Assembly: GCA_028707065.1 (NCBI GenBank)
Contig: JAQTUZ010000012.1
Coordinates: 1 to 44,923, forward strand
Length of the DNA: 44,923 nucleotides
Direction: 5' to 3'
From: Patescibacteria group bacterium
GTDB lineage: Bacteria > Patescibacteriota > Patescibacteriia > Patescibacteriales > WJLG01
Made by a program: the position numbers and the translations under genes. Below the pieces are notes generated by a model. The model ran no database searches. It saw only the letters and a list, made by a program, of their open reading frames with translations, and had not been told where the DNA came from. Positions within the stretch are counted from its first letter, which is position 1, and every line of letters begins with the position of its first letter. Positions 1 through 8,197 of the stretch are shown one piece after another.

Positions 1-96
1 GAATATTTCATTTTATAAGAATGAATATAAATATTAGCATTTTATTGGTTAATTGTCAATAGTGTTAAATTATAAATTTTAAGATAAGATGAAGAT

Positions 97-3000
97 ATGG
101 AAATGAAAAAAACTCAATTAAACAAAGAGCAAGCCGGGGCTGTCGCGTTTGGCGAGGGGCCGCTTTTGATCGTAGCCGGAGCGGGCACGGGCAAGACCAG
201 CGTGATTTCCGAACGCATCGTCGGTTTGATCAATTCGGGCAAGGCGAAATCTGAAGAAATTTTGGCACTGACTTTTACGGAGAAAGCGGCGGGCGAAATG
301 GAAGAGCGCGTTGACCGGCTTTTGCCTTATGGCGCATTTTTCGATTTATCAATTTCTACTTTTCATTCTTTCTGCCAGGAAATTTTGACCGAAGCCGGAT
401 TGGATATCGGTTTGCCGACCGATTATAAATTATTGGACGAATATCAGCAGTATGCCTTGTTTAAAAAGCATTTGGACCGTTTTGGTTTGGATTATTATCG
501 GCCGATGGGCAACCCGACTAAATTCATCCGCGATTTGCTGAAACATTTTTCCCGCTGCAAAGATGAGGATATCACGCCGCTGGAATATTTGCAGTATGCC
601 GAGGAGTTAAGACAGAATTTGGACGGGATGCTATCTGGAAAAGTTGGAAAAAAGAAGGGGCATAGACCCTCCCCGTCCGGCGAGGCGCCGTCCACCCCTC
701 CCGAGGAGGGGACGTTTTTAAATGCCAAGGGTGAATTTGACCAGGAGGTCGCCGAATTCGAAGTTAAAAAGATCGAGGAAGTGGCCAATGCCTACCATGT
801 CTATCAAAATCTGCTTTTGGAAAATAATGCGTTGGATTTCGGCGATTTGATCAATTATTGCCTGAAGCTTTTCCGCGAGCGGCCGAATGTCTTGGCGCGC
901 TATCAAACCAGATTTAAATATATTTTGGTCGATGAATTTCAGGATACCAACTGGGCGCAATATGAATTAGTGAAATTATTGGCGGCGCCGCAAAATAATA
1001 TCACGGTCGTCGGCGACGATGATCAGGCGATTTACCGTTTCCGCGGCGCGGCCATGGCCAATATCTTGGAATTCAAAAAAGATTATCCGGCCGCCGAGCA
1101 GGTTTTTTTGATTGAGAATTACCGCAACCGGCAGAATATTTTGGATCTCGCCTATGAATTCATCAAATTGAATAATCCAAACCGTTTGGAAGAGCAATTA
1201 ACACACCCCGCCCTCGCTAAAGGCTCGGGCACCCCTCTCGAGAGGGGACTTGTCAATGTAAAATTATCTAAAAAGTTAAAGGCAAATTTCAAAGATGTGG
1301 GCGAGATCGAAGTTATCCGCGGCGCTGACACGGCTGATGAAATGGTGCGGGTGGTTAGCAAAATCGCCGAACTCAAGGCGGCCGACAAAGAAGCGAACTG
1401 GGGGGATTTCGCGATCATGGCTCGCTCGAATGATGCGGGCAAGGAAATTTGCGTCTATCTTGACGAGGCGGGGTTTCCTTATAAATTATTTTCTTCACGC
1501 GGGCTTTACGGCACAGTACCGATCATCAATTCGATCAGTTATCTGACGGCCGTCGCGGATCAATATGATGGTGTGGCCTTATATAAGGTTTTGACTTTGC
1601 CGGTTTTTAATTTTACGGCTGAAGAATTAGCGGCGATGAATTATATCGTTTATCGCAAAGCCATGTCGCTTTATAAGGTTTTGAACGAGGCATCGGCTCT
1701 GGGCTTGGGCGCGGCGGCCTTGGAAAAGATCAATAAATTTTTGGCGATCTTCCGCAAGCATTCAGCGGACGCGCGTTATAAGCCGGTTTCGGAAATTTTT
1801 TCCGATTTTCTTGAGGATACGGGCTATTTGAAATTTTTATATTCTCAACCGGAACGCGAAACGATTTTAGCGACCAACCAGCTTAATCAATTTATGAAGC
1901 GGATCAAGGAATTTGAAACCGGCTCGGCTGATAAATCGGTGCGTGAATTTTTGAATGAATTGCAAGTGGAAATCGAAGCCGGCGAGCAGGGGACATTACC
2001 AATCAGCGACGAGGAAGATCCGGCGATGATCAAAATTATGACTGTCCACGCCGCCAAAGGTTTGGAATTCAAATATGTTTTCGTGATAAATCTGATTGAT
2101 AAACGCTTCCCGTCGATCGAGCGTTCCGAATCGATTAAGATTCCCGATGCTTTGCTCGATGAGATAATTCCCGAAGGCGATCATCATCTGGAAGAAGAGC
2201 GACGCTTATTTTATGTGGCGATCACCCGCGCCAAAAAAGGAATTTATTTTTCCTGGTCGTCGGACGCGGGCGGCAAGCGCGAACGCCGCGCCTCCCGATT
2301 CTTAGTTGAAACAAAACTTGTGGAAGATTTGGACATCAGCAATGCGGACGAAAAATCCGAAGTCTCCCCCCTCCTTCCGAAGGAGGACCCCCCCTCCTTT
2401 TCAAGGAGGGGTTTGGGGGTGGTTCTGGGGGGTGGTTCGGTAAGCGGTTTGCTGAAAAATTTGCGGCAAACCACCCCTAGCCCCTCCTTGGAAAGGAGGG
2501 GAATACCGCCAGCGCCGGAAAGGTTTTCCTATTCGCAATTCGAAGCTTACGAGCGCTGCCCGTATCAATATCGTTTCGATAACATTCTGCGCGTGCCCAA
2601 GCGCGGCAATTTTCAGATGTCTTTTGGCAAGACCATGCACTCGACCTTGCAGAAAATTTTGCAAACCGTTCAACAAGCCGGCGAAAAAAAGCAAGACTCA
2701 TTGTTTGGTGTACCGGTTGAAAAGTCCCCTCTCGAGAGGCCTGCCTTCGCCAGAGGCTTCGGCAAGGCGAAGGGTGGCGCGCCGCGCGAGACGGCTTTGT
2801 CCGACGAAGCTCCGCCGCGGAGCGAAGTCGGAGGTGTGTTAAAGCCGGAGGACAAGAAAGAGCAGATTAGTTTAGAGGAGTGTCTAAAAATTTACGAAGA
2901 ATCCTGGATTGACGAATGGTATGAGACCGAAGCCAACAAGAAAAAATATCATGAAAAAGGCAAAGAGATGACCAAGGCTTTTTTTGAAGAGCATAAAAAT

Positions 3001-3426
3001 AATTGGCCCAAGGTTTTATTCCTGGAAAAAGCTTTTGCCTTGCGGATGAAAGTCGATGGCGAGGGGATCACGATTGCCGGCAAGATTGACCGCATCGACG
3101 AAATGCCCGACGGCAAACTGAAAATTGTCGATTATAAGACCGGCAAGCCGAAAGAAAAATTAGAATTCAACGAAAAAGCGCAATTATTGATCTATCAGCA
3201 AGCGGTGAAAGAATTATTCCGCCAGGAAGTTGGCGCGCTTTGCTTTCGCTACTTGAATGATAATAGCGAGATAGAATTTTTGGGCAAAGAAAAAGATTTT
3301 GCCAAGCTTGATGAAAAAATTTCCGAAACCATCCGCGCGATAAGAAAAGGCGAATTCCCGCCGACCCCCGGTCAGCAATGCAAATTCTGCGACTACAACG
3401 GTATCTGCGAATTTAGAAAATTATAA
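97..3426 (+). CDS. UvrD/PcrA-type ATP-dependent helicase fused to a RecB/Cas4-like nuclease
   Basis: A superfamily 1A DNA helicase, probably acting in recombination or repair. Visible motifs are the Q motif near residue 8, Walker A GAGTGKT (28-34), DEFQDT (about 279), GDDDQAIYRFRGA (about 306), TVHAAKGLEF (about 649) and FYVAITRAKK (about 705). The C-terminus carries a PD-(D/E)XK nuclease: GKIDRID (about 995) then VDYKTGK (about 1011). One Cys in CPYQY (about 821) and three in CKFCDYNGIC (about 1095-1104) are arranged like the Fe-S cluster of AddB and Cas4 nucleases. Architecture is therefore AddA-like helicase plus nuclease, although AddA itself lacks the cluster. Four low-complexity peptides interrupt the protein in frame at about 190-208, 369-385, 756-803 and 877-916; they are translated palindromic repeats and explain the large size. 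The start at 97 has no clear ribosome binding site; ATG 103 is an alternative. Confidence 0.93.
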   Translation: MEMKKTQLNKEQAGAVAFGEGPLLIVAGAGTGKTSVISERIVGLINSGKAKSEEILALTFTEKAAGEMEERVDRLLPYGAFFDLSISTFHSFCQEILTEAGLDIGLPTDYKLLDEYQQYALFKKHLDRFGLDYYRPMGNPTKFIRDLLKHFSRCKDEDITPLEYLQYAEELRQNLDGMLSGKVGKKKGHRPSPSGEAPSTPPEEGTFLNAKGEFDQEVAEFEVKKIEEVANAYHVYQNLLLENNALDFGDLINYCLKLFRERPNVLARYQTRFKYILVDEFQDTNWAQYELVKLLAAPQNNITVVGDDDQAIYRFRGAAMANILEFKKDYPAAEQVFLIENYRNRQNILDLAYEFIKLNNPNRLEEQLTHPALAKGSGTPLERGLVNVKLSKKLKANFKDVGEIEVIRGADTADEMVRVVSKIAELKAADKEANWGDFAIMARSNDAGKEICVYLDEAGFPYKLFSSRGLYGTVPIINSISYLTAVADQYDGVALYKVLTLPVFNFTAEELAAMNYIVYRKAMSLYKVLNEASALGLGAAALEKINKFLAIFRKHSADARYKPVSEIFSDFLEDTGYLKFLYSQPERETILATNQLNQFMKRIKEFETGSADKSVREFLNELQVEIEAGEQGTLPISDEEDPAMIKIMTVHAAKGLEFKYVFVINLIDKRFPSIERSESIKIPDALLDEIIPEGDHHLEEERRLFYVAITRAKKGIYFSWSSDAGGKRERRASRFLVETKLVEDLDISNADEKSEVSPLLPKEDPPSFSRRGLGVVLGGGSVSGLLKNLRQTTPSPSLERRGIPPAPERFSYSQFEAYERCPYQYRFDNILRVPKRGNFQMSFGKTMHSTLQKILQTVQQAGEKKQDSLFGVPVEKSPLERPAFARGFGKAKGGAPRETALSDEAPPRSEVGGVLKPEDKKEQISLEECLKIYEESWIDEWYETEANKKKYHEKGKEMTKAFFEEHKNNWPKVLFLEKAFALRMKVDGEGITIAGKIDRIDEMPDGKLKIVDYKTGKPKEKLEFNEKAQLLIYQQAVKELFRQEVGALCFRYLNDNSEIEFLGKEKDFAKLDEKISETIRAIRKGEFPPTPGQQCKFCDYNGICEFRKL
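664..720. repeat. GC-rich palindromic repeat inserted in frame in the helicase gene (copy 1)
   Basis: The DNA contains CCCCTCCCGAGGAGGGG, preceded by CCGTCCGGCGAGGCGCCGTCC. The same words occur in intergenic DNA at 3430-3478 and 6820-6876. It is translated as a Pro/Gly/Glu-rich peptide without stops. Confidence 0.75.
1201..1252. repeat. GC-rich palindromic repeat inserted in frame in the helicase gene (copy 2)
   Basis: ACACCCCGCCCTCGC followed by CACCCCTCTCGAGAGGGG is the same family as copy 1. It lies just after helicase motif IV (NYRNRQNIL) and adds about 17 residues. Confidence 0.75.
2363..2505. repeat. Composite palindromic repeat inserted in frame in the helicase gene (copy 3)
   Basis: CCTCCTTTTCAAGGAGGGG, a central GGCAAACCACCCC word and CTCCTTGGAAAGGAGG form nested inverted repeats. 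It sits between helicase motif VI and the nuclease domain. Near-identical blocks occur inside queA (7231-7376) and upstream of infB (22596-22695). Confidence 0.75.
2724..2843. repeat. Composite palindromic repeat inserted in frame in the helicase gene (copy 4)
   Basis: Starts with CCCCTCTCGAGAGG, continues through CGCGCCGCGCGAGACGG and ends with CTCCGCCGCGGAG and GGAGGTGTGTTAAA. It encodes about 40 residues within the nuclease half and preserves the reading frame. Confidence 0.72.
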
Positions 3427-3480
3427 AAAATTCCCCTCTTGGGAGGGGTGGCTCGCGCCGCGCGAGACGGGGTGGGTTTA
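3427..3480. repeat. Intergenic copy of the CCCCTC/GAGGGG palindromic repeat
   Basis: CCCCTCTTGGGAGGGG followed by GCGCCGCGCGAGAC and GGGGTGGGTTTA. It is the non-coding form of the element found inside the preceding helicase gene. Confidence 0.7.
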
Positions 3481-3506
3481 TTCTTGATATTATTAATTTT
3501 ATAAAT

Positions 3507-3785
3507 ATGGAAATCAAACAATTATTAAAACAATCAAAAGAAATTTGGGCCGAGGAAAAATTATCCCTGGCGCAAATCATCGTGCGGATGGGCAAAGTTT
3601 TTGGCGACCTCTGCCGCTGGGAACGGAACGCGGAAAAAGACAAAGCTATCCATACTGACGAAGAATTAAAAAAAGAATTAGGTAATGTGATTTTTTCAGG
3701 CATCCGTTTTTGCGATGATCTTGGCTATGACCCGGAAGAGTGCATCAAATCGGCGATTGATTGCCAGAAGAAATTTGAGAAATAA
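3507..3785 (+). CDS. MazG-like NTP pyrophosphohydrolase family protein
   Basis: A 92-residue, apparently all-helical protein. The stretch TDEELKKELGNVIFSG followed by IRFCDDLGYDPEEC resembles the acidic metal-binding helix pair of MazG-like nucleotide pyrophosphohydrolases, with E-rich helix 2 and D-D later. These enzymes hydrolyse non-canonical or excess NTPs to NMP and pyrophosphate. The assignment rests on motif resemblance only. It follows the helicase after an 80-bp repeat spacer and has no clear ribosome binding site. The closest alternative is an uncharacterised small helical protein. Confidence 0.65.
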   Translation: MEIKQLLKQSKEIWAEEKLSLAQIIVRMGKVFGDLCRWERNAEKDKAIHTDEELKKELGNVIFSGIRFCDDLGYDPEECIKSAIDCQKKFEK

Positions 3786-4075
3786 AAAAGTTTATTTTTG
3801 CCACTTTTTTAAAAAAGTGGCGCAAAAACTGCTCGCAGGAAAAATTTTGGGCCGCTCCGCTATGAAGCCTAGCAAAATTGCTATACTCGCCCAGCCCCAG
3901 TTTTTGTGAAAAAACAAAAGTAATTCTTTTTAAAGAATAATTGCTATATTCTGCTTTGTTCTATTTTTTAATAAAACTGGGGCTGGACTTCGGACAACGC
4001 AATTTTGCACGGCTTCTACGCTGCGCGTCATTTCCAAAATTTTTCAATGCTCGCTATAAGGAATTAGTAATTTAA
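3786..4075. repeat. Large composite inverted repeat, family C (copy 1)
   Basis: Begins with a GCCACTTTTTT/AAAAAAGTGGC hairpin. It continues with GCCGCTCCGCTATGAAGCC and AGCAAAATTGCTATACT, and holds inner arms CCCCAGTTTT/AAAACTGGGG. The same words occur in the opposite orientation at 6570-6795 and in shortened form at 29983-30106. No gene is seen in this stretch. Confidence 0.7.
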
Positions 4076-4084
4076 AGATTCCTC

Positions 4085-4602
4085 ATGTATAGATGGGATG
4101 AATTAAAAATAAGATTGGCTAAATCTAAATTTCGTTCGAGTTTCAAACTTAAGCTGAAAGATTTGGAGTATATTAACAAGAAGGGGTTGGCAGAAATTAG
4201 AATGCATGCGGAAGAATTCATTAAGGAAAGATTGGCGCCAGCTGCTCCGAAAAATGACGGAAAACAGACGCCGTTTAGGGGGCACCCGGTTTTCAAGGGT
4301 CTGTCGCCTCTGCTCATTTAGGCATAAATTTCCAAATTTTGAGGAAATTTTTTTAAAAATTTTTGAAGCGATACAATTGTATCGTTGAAAATATTTTTAA
4401 AAAAATTTACCGAAATTTGGAGATTTAGGACAAATACGGCAGAGGCGATAGACCCTAGGCCCAACATGCCACCGCCACCTGCTGCCGCGGCTGTTTGGAA
4501 AAACGGCACAAGATTCCCAAAAACAAAGCCTTGAATGATGAGGAAATTAGGTATATTATTGATATAATAATGAAGTGGATAGAAAACGAAATTGGAAATT
4601 AG
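4085..4602 (+). pseudogene. DUF4186 family gene interrupted by a palindromic insertion
   Basis: The 5' part (4085-4297) encodes MYRWDELKIRLAKSKFRSSF and continues to GKQTPFRGHPVFK. The 3' part resumes at 4459 in another frame as AQHATATCCRGCLEKRHK, then a helical tail ending at TAG 4600-4602. Joined, they give a complete DUF4186-like protein of about 118 residues, including the conserved CCRGC. The two parts are separated by 161 bp (4298-4458), mostly the palindromic element at 4296-4456, which shifts the frame by two and brings in stop codons. The molecular role of DUF4186 is unknown. By sequence the gene is broken; RNA-level removal or ribosomal bypass is conceivable but unsupported. Confidence 0.85.
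4296..4456. mobile_element. Palindromic MITE-like element inside the DUF4186 gene
   Basis: The ends are AGGGTCTGTCGCCTCTGC (4296-4313) and its inverse GCAGAGGCGATAGACCCT (4439-4456), matching at 17 of 18 positions. The interior is a long AT-rich imperfect palindrome centred on CGATACAATTGTATCG. There is no transposase or ORF, as in a miniature inverted-repeat element. A target duplication is not obvious (AAG on the left against TAG on the right). Confidence 0.8.
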
Positions 4603-4623
4603 AAATTGGAAATTTGTAAACAC

Positions 4624-4778
4624 TTTTTTGTCATCCTGAACGGAGCTCCGCCAGCTGGCGGAGCGGAGTGAAGGATCTATTGTCTCAGAAGCCCGTGTTG
4701 CTACGATAAAAATTTTTGTCGACGATGTTCGCGCTTCATACAAAATAGATCCTTCGCGCGGCGCTCAGGATGACAAAA
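4624..4778. repeat. Palindromic repeat, family B (copy 1)
   Basis: Arms TTTTTTGTCATCCTGA and TCAGGATGACAAAA enclose inner arms GAAGGATCTAT and ATAGATCCTTC. Other copies lie at 10930-11075 and 13962-14097. This copy ends 7 bp before the likely ruvB start. Confidence 0.8.
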
Positions 4779-4784
4779 CGATAT

Positions 4785-5810
4785 ATGAATGAAGAAAAAA
4801 TTGAAAGAATAATCAGTCCGAAAGAAGAAGGCGAGGATAGCTCGCTGGATTTGACTTTGCGGCCGCAAAAATTCGCCGATTATATCGGGCAGAATAAAGT
4901 CAAGGATAGCTTGGCAATTACGATCCAGGCGGCGAAGGGGAGAAAAGAATCGATCGAACATGTTTTGTTATACGGCGCGCCGGGTTTAGGCAAAACTACT
5001 TTGGCGCATTTGATTGCCAAAGAAATGGGCGCTAACATCCGCGTGACGACCGGTCCGGCGATTGAAAAATCCGGCGATTTGGCAGCGATCCTATCTAATT
5101 TGGAAGAAGGCGATGTTCTGTTCATCGACGAAATCCATCGTTTGAACAAGACCGTGGAAGAAATATTGTATCCGGCCATGGAAGATTATGCTTTGGATAT
5201 TATTTTGGGTAAAGGTCCGGCGGCGCGCACCGTGCGGATCGATTTGCCGCGCTTCACTTTGATCGGTGCGACAACTAAAGTCAGCATGCTTTCCGCGCCG
5301 TTGCGTGATCGTTTCGGTCATCATCATCATTTGGATTTTTACGAAAATGAAGATATTGAAAAAATTGTTGAACGCAGCGCCAAGATTTTAGGCGTGGAAA
5401 TCGATCCCGCCGCTTTGAAAGCGATTGCCACGCGCGCCCGCCGAACACCTCGCGTGGCCAATCGATTATTAAAGCGCGTCCGCGATTATTCGGCCGTCAA
5501 AGGCGATGGCTGCTTGTCGGATAATACCTGCCGCGACGCTTTCGGGATGCTGGAAATTGACGAACTCGGCTTGGATTGGGTAGACAGGAAAATTTTAGAA
5601 ACCATCATCGATAAATTTGCCGGCGGTCCGGTCGGCCTCAACACCATTGCCGCCGCCACCGGCGAAGAAATGGAAACTATCGAAGATGTCTACGAACCGT
5701 ACCTCATCCGCCTCGGCTTTCTTGACCGTTCACCTCGCGGCCGGATTGCCACTCCACACGCCTATAAACATTTAGGCAGAGAAGAGAGAAGAGATAAAAA
5801 ATTATTTTAA
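4785..5810 (+). CDS. ruvB: Holliday junction branch migration DNA helicase RuvB
   Basis: The hexameric AAA+ motor that drives branch migration with RuvA. Visible are Walker A GAPGLGKT (residues 64-71), DEIHR, the sensor-like [18 protein letters not shown], and a C-terminal winged helix with [15 protein letters not shown] and [17 protein letters not shown]. Length (341 residues) is normal for the family. An in-frame ATG at 4770 lies inside the palindromic repeat (GGATGACAAAA), so the ATG at 4785 ([10 protein letters not shown]) is the better start. No Shine-Dalgarno sequence is visible. Two small genes follow with a 4-bp spacer. Confidence 0.96.
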   Translation: MNEEKIERIISPKEEGEDSSLDLTLRPQKFADYIGQNKVKDSLAITIQAAKGRKESIEHVLLYGAPGLGKTTLAHLIAKEMGANIRVTTGPAIEKSGDLAAILSNLEEGDVLFIDEIHRLNKTVEEILYPAMEDYALDIILGKGPAARTVRIDLPRFTLIGATTKVSMLSAPLRDRFGHHHHLDFYENEDIEKIVERSAKILGVEIDPAALKAIATRARRTPRVANRLLKRVRDYSAVKGDGCLSDNTCRDAFGMLEIDELGLDWVDRKILETIIDKFAGGPVGLNTIAAATGEEMETIEDVYEPYLIRLGFLDRSPRGRIATPHAYKHLGREERRDKKLF

Positions 5811-5814
5811 AAAT

Positions 5815-6261
5815 ATGATATATTTATTTATCATTATAGTTGTTGTTGCAATTTATGCATTGATTGTTTATTTACGCAAAATAGCAATAAAGAAGATTTT
5901 CATTGACGTTGAAAAAGTAAAAAGGTCGTTAGAAAATTTAATTGAAAGTTCGAAAGACGACACCTATATAAAAATATTAAACAATTCAAACCCTGAAGAA
6001 TTATGGGTAAGGGTTTATTCTAAATATAATAACGATAGAAAAACTCTCGGTATATTGAGTGGTAAAATAATATCTTTGACTGCGGCAATACAAAGAGTTA
6101 TACAGCTAGATAGTGATGCCCAAATTATTATTTCGGCTGGAGCGACGGCGGGAGAAAATCCAGCAGATTTAATTCAAGATTTAGATAAAATGCGTGCAGG
6201 AAAAATAAACATTATTACTGTGATCGATCAGCTAACAAAGGACATAAAAGAAAAGATATAA
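5815..6261 (+). CDS. Hypothetical protein with one N-terminal membrane segment
   Basis: I do not recognise the family. Residues 1-20 (MIYLFIIIVVVAIYALIVYL) form a membrane anchor followed by a positive segment. The rest is a soluble, largely helical domain of about 125 residues, with a central stretch AGATAGENPADLIQDL. The gene starts 4 bp after ruvB and is followed 5 bp later by another small membrane gene, so the three could share a transcript. Base composition is clearly more AT-rich than ruvB, which hints at a separate origin. Confidence 0.75.
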   Translation: MIYLFIIIVVVAIYALIVYLRKIAIKKIFIDVEKVKRSLENLIESSKDDTYIKILNNSNPEELWVRVYSKYNNDRKTLGILSGKIISLTAAIQRVIQLDSDAQIIISAGATAGENPADLIQDLDKMRAGKINIITVIDQLTKDIKEKI

Positions 6262-6266
6262 AATAT

Positions 6267-6548
6267 ATGAGTAATTTTGGAAAACCTTTAAAAGAGATGA
6301 CAGAGGAAGAGTTGAGAAATTGTGTTGATAAACAATCATGGGAGATGGCCAATTTACCTCTTACAGAATTGGCAATTCGTTCACTGAATAGTTTACAAAA
6401 AACCATTCAGATATTTAACGAAAAATCTTCAGAACAAACTTCAAAATTGTTGATTTTGACATGCTGGATTGTCGGACTCACGATAGTGTTAGTCGTTGGA
6501 TTGGTTATTCAAATTTTTCCTATTTTGGTTGCAATGTGGCCAAGATGA
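6267..6548 (+). CDS. Hypothetical small protein with a C-terminal membrane segment
   Basis: 93 residues; the family is unrecognised. The N-terminal part is charged (KPLKEMTEEELRNCVDKQ). A helical, coiled-coil-like stretch (SLNSLQKTIQIFNEKSSEQT) leads into a hydrophobic segment at about residues 64-88 (ILTCWIVGLTIVLVVGLVIQ). It follows the previous gene by 5 bp and shares its AT-rich composition. A tail-anchored or single-pass protein is likely. Confidence 0.7.
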   Translation: MSNFGKPLKEMTEEELRNCVDKQSWEMANLPLTELAIRSLNSLQKTIQIFNEKSSEQTSKLLILTCWIVGLTIVLVVGLVIQIFPILVAMWPR

Positions 6549-6564
6549 AATGAGTAATTTATAA

Positions 6565-6800
6565 AATTTTATTGCGCGCATTGGAAAATTTTGGACAAGA
6601 CGCGCAGCGTAGAAACCGTGTAAAATTGCGTTGTTCGAAGCCTCGCTTCTTTATTATAATTTTAATAAACAAAAGCGGGACAAGTATAGCAATTTTGCTA
6701 GGTTTCATAGCGGAGCGTCCCAAAATTTGTCCAGCGCGCGTTTTCCTGCCTGCCGGCAGGCAGGTTGCGCCACTTTTTTTAAAAAAAGTGGCAAAGATGT
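6565..6800. repeat. Large composite inverted repeat, family C (copy 2)
   Basis: Outer arms GCGCGCATTGGAAAATTTT and AAAATTTGTCCAGCGCGC enclose GCAATTTTGCTAGG and GGAGCGTCC. It ends in the GCCACTTTTTTT/AAAAAAAGTGGC hairpin and also holds CCTGCCTGCCGGCAGGCAGG. It is in the opposite orientation to 3786-4075. Apparent reading frames here are repeat translation. Confidence 0.7.
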
Positions 6801-6817
6801 TTGAAATAATGTCAGTA

Positions 6818-6876
6818 ATAAACCCACCCCGTCCGCGAGGCGCGGCCACCCCTCCCGAGGAGGGGACTTTTTTAAA
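6818..6876. repeat. Intergenic CCCCTC/GAGGGG palindromic repeat before queA
   Basis: Contains AACCCACCCCGTCCGCGAGG and CCACCCCTCCCGAGGAGGGG, the same family as the in-frame copies in the helicase and queA genes. Confidence 0.7.
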
Positions 6877-6898
6877 AAAACGTTACGCGTTGTGAGTT

Positions 6899-8197
6899 AT
6901 GCGTTATGCGAAGTTGAGTGATTACGATTATTTTTTGCCGGACGAGTTGATCGCCACGCATCCGGCCGAGCCGCGAGACAGTTCGCGGCTTTTAGTGCTG
7001 GACAAAAAGACGGGGAAGATCGAGCATAAGCATTTTTACGATATTATTGATTATTTGCGCGCTGGCGATATTTTGGTTTTAAATAATTCCAAAGTTATTC
7101 CGGCGCGGCTTTGGGCGCGGAAGAAATTGACTGGTGGAAAAGTTGAAGTTTTATTGCACAAAAAATTAAGCGCAAATGTTTGGCAGTGCCTTTTAGGCGG
7201 ACGAGTGCAAGAAGGTTTGGAAATTTTATTCCCCTCTCGAGAGGGGTGGACGGCCGCCTCGGCCGGACGGGGTGTGTTAAAAATGGTTGCCGAAGGCGAT
7301 CGGCAAACCACCCCCTCCCACCACCCCCAAACCCCTCCTCGGGCAGGAGGGGGGGTCCTTGAAAAGGAGGGGGGATTGCTGCGGGCGTCAATCATGAAAA
7401 ATAATCACGACGGTACTTGGGATTTGAAATTTAATAAATCCGGCGCGGCGCTGATGAAGACGATTGAAAAAATCGGGGAAGTGCCGCTGCCACCGTACAT
7501 TGAAAATCAAAGAAAAAATAAAAGAGAAAAAAGAATAAACAAGGAAGACAAAAAAGAATACCAAACCGTTTATGCTGATGCAAAAAAGGCGGGGAGCGTG
7601 GCCGCGCCGACGGCGGGACTGCACTTTACGCCGGCGCTTTTGAAAAAGATTAATAAAAAAGGCGTGAAGATTTTGGAAATCACTCTTTATGTCGGCATGG
7701 GAACTTTCGCGCCGGTGAAAACGGAGGACATAACAAAGCACGTGATGCATTCAGAATTTGTCGAGATAAGCGGCAAGGTTATCGAAGAAATCAAAAAGAA
7801 CAAAGAACAAAGATCAAAGAACAAATCGGGTAGAATAATTGCGGTGGGGACGACGAGCGCGAGAAGCTTGGAAGCGTGCTTTTCAGTTTTAACACACCCC
7901 GCCTCGTCCACGCCCAAGGCGGACACGCCGGGCTCGGCACCCCTCTCCCACGCACGCTTCCGCTTTGCGGGGCAGGCAAGAGGGGAATTTAAATCGTGGG
8001 TGGATATTTTTGTTTACCCGGGATATAAATTCAAGGTAGTTGACGCGCTCATCACTAATTTTCATCTGCCCAAATCGACTTTATTGATGCTGGTTTCGGC
8101 TTTGGCCGGCAAGAAAAATATTGATCACGCTTATCGCGAGGCGATCAAGAAAAAATACCGCTTTTACAGTTACGGTGACGCGATGTTTATAAAATGA
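6899..8197 (+). CDS. queA: S-adenosylmethionine:tRNA ribosyltransferase-isomerase QueA
   Basis: Transfers the ribosyl moiety of SAM to 7-aminomethyl-7-deazaguanine in tRNA, the epoxyqueuosine step of queuosine synthesis. Family motifs are LPDELIATHPAEPRDSSRLL at the N-terminus, ILVLNNSKVIPARL, VAAPTAGLHFT, YVGMGTFAPVK, ITNFHLPKSTLLMLVSAL and FYSYGDAMFI at the end. At 432 residues it is about 80 longer than usual. The excess is two in-frame palindromic repeats, at about residues 111-160 and 332-363. Both lie between conserved blocks, so the enzyme may remain active. The second falls just after the conserved GTTSARSLEA. The start at 6899 follows a GTTATGCG-type repeat and lacks a ribosome binding site. 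Confidence 0.93.
   Translation: MRYAKLSDYDYFLPDELIATHPAEPRDSSRLLVLDKKTGKIEHKHFYDIIDYLRAGDILVLNNSKVIPARLWARKKLTGGKVEVLLHKKLSANVWQCLLGGRVQEGLEILFPSREGWTAASAGRGVLKMVAEGDRQTTPSHHPQTPPRAGGGVLEKEGGLLRASIMKNNHDGTWDLKFNKSGAALMKTIEKIGEVPLPPYIENQRKNKREKRINKEDKKEYQTVYADAKKAGSVAAPTAGLHFTPALLKKINKKGVKILEITLYVGMGTFAPVKTEDITKHVMHSEFVEISGKVIEEIKKNKEQRSKNKSGRIIAVGTTSARSLEACFSVLTHPASSTPKADTPGSAPLSHARFRFAGQARGEFKSWVDIFVYPGYKFKVVDALITNFHLPKSTLLMLVSALAGKKNIDHAYREAIKKKYRFYSYGDAMFIK
7231..7376. repeat. Composite palindromic repeat inserted in frame in queA (copy 1)
   Basis: CCCCTCTCGAGAGGGG, then GCCGCCTCGGCCGG and GGGGTGTGTTAAAAATG, a GCAAACCACCCCCTCCC block and CCTTGAAAAGGAGGGGGG. The order of words mirrors copy 3 in the helicase gene, and it is translated without a stop. 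Confidence 0.75.
7893..7986. repeat. Palindromic repeat inserted in frame in queA (copy 2)
   Basis: ACACCCCGCCTCGTCC, GCCCAAGGCGGAC and GGCACCCCTCTCCC, closing with GCAAGAGGGGA. Same family as 1201-1252. It encodes about 31 residues. Confidence 0.7.

Noticed and set aside
3427-4075. Insertion sequence remnants
   Set aside because: No transposase fragment is visible; only short palindromic repeats.
4318-4743. 141-codon minus-strand ORF across the split DUF4186 region and a family B repeat
   Set aside because: It runs through the palindromic element and the antisense of the DUF4186 tail; its sequence is repeat translation with no domain.
4770-4784. Upstream ATG extending RuvB by five residues
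   Set aside because: The codon belongs to the repeat arm AGGATGACAAAA; the family start matches the ATG at 4785.
6559-6895. Overlapping ORFs of about 100 codons on both strands
   Set aside because: They lie entirely in the family C and CCCCTC palindromic repeats and have no ribosome binding site or recognisable product.
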